Positions 5,770 through 5,840 of a stretch of DNA of 5,840 nucleotides are shown piece after piece. A program made the translations under genes and the position numbers. Source of the stretch: an uncultured Victivallales bacterium (GTDB lineage: Bacteria; Verrucomicrobiota; Lentisphaeria; Oligosphaerales; JAFGRS01); contig CAILKC010000149.1 in assembly GCA_903834675.1 (NCBI GenBank), forward strand, positions 1-5,840, read 5' to 3'. The stretch's first letter is position 1. Each line of letters opens with the position of its first letter. The notes beneath the pieces were generated by a model. The model did no database searches. It was not told the origin of the DNA and saw only the letters and a list, made by a program, of their open reading frames with translations.

Positions 5770-5840
5770 CTATAGGATGCTATAAACCCAAGTGGCGGCG
5801 AATGCGAACGCCAGAGCCTGGAAAAGCCACCGCCGAAAGG
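5770..5840 (-). CDS. 3' end of a probable membrane protein gene (partial)
   Basis: The last 71 bases encode, on the minus strand, a stretch ending FRRWLFQALAFAATWVYSIL and then TAG (5770-5772). This is a basic anchor followed by a hydrophobic helix with aromatic residues at its end, a typical C-terminal membrane segment. The gene starts beyond the window, so no function can be given. The stop is followed after 16 nt by the 121-bp palindrome, and the next gene in the same direction is the GH78-like gene about 200 nt on. A second minus-strand frame (stop at 5780-5782) and a plus-strand frame from an ATG at 5802 are also open to the edge but look less protein-like. Confidence 0.42.
   Translation of the reverse strand, partial: FRRWLFQALAFAFAATWVYSIL

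Noticed and set aside
5760..5786. AT-rich promoter with 12-bp spaced ATAGGA repeats
   Set aside because: The stretch overlaps the probable end of a minus-strand gene and no -35 element is placed correctly.
5802..5840. Start of a plus-strand gene at the right edge
   Set aside because: Only 13 codons are visible and there is no clear ribosome-binding site; the minus-strand reading with a hydrophobic C-terminal helix is more protein-like.

Overview
The window reads as GC-rich chromosomal DNA of an environmental bacterium. The two well-recognised proteins are an initiating sugar-phosphate transferase for exopolysaccharide or O-antigen synthesis (WbaP-like) and a large cytoplasmic alpha-L-rhamnosidase-like enzyme (GH78-like). 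That pairing, together with abundant long palindromic intergenic repeats, suits a polysaccharide-oriented lineage such as the PVC group or Armatimonadota. No marker gene is present, so the taxonomic hint is inference only.

Layout from left to right. Positions 1-219 hold a GC-rich tandem repeat whose 57-bp units carry short hairpins; it lies just 3' of wbaP. Positions 249-1709 (minus) hold the WbaP-like transferase, complete and with all family motifs. A divergent intergenic region with a GC-rich hairpin (1760-1783) separates it from a 63-residue Cys-rich single-pass membrane protein at 1874-2065 (plus). From 2073 to 2674 lies a cassette-like block: two long imperfect inverted repeats (about 113 and 101 bp) enclose a 93-codon minus-strand ORF with faint resemblance to the N-terminal part of a tyrosine recombinase. 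An 11-bp perfect palindrome overlaps that ORF's ribosome-binding region. Positions 2694-5567 (minus) hold the GH78-like enzyme of 957 residues. Positions 5633-5753 form a 121-bp imperfect palindrome. Positions 5770-5840 appear to be the 3' end of another minus-strand gene whose product ends in a membrane helix.

How the parts relate. WbaP would start a lipid-linked glycan at the inner membrane, and the rhamnosidase-like enzyme would trim rhamnosides in the cytoplasm. They are not adjacent in one operon and need not share a pathway. A recurrent theme is that every gene 3' end here is followed by a long palindromic or repeated element, a different family each time except for the two arms of the cassette. 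The most interesting object is the 2073-2674 cassette: paired inverted repeats, coordinated base changes in their internal direct repeats, and a hairpin that could mask the start of the enclosed ORF. It looks like a small or degenerate mobile element, or a pair of repeat-type transcript ends; the sequence alone does not decide between these.
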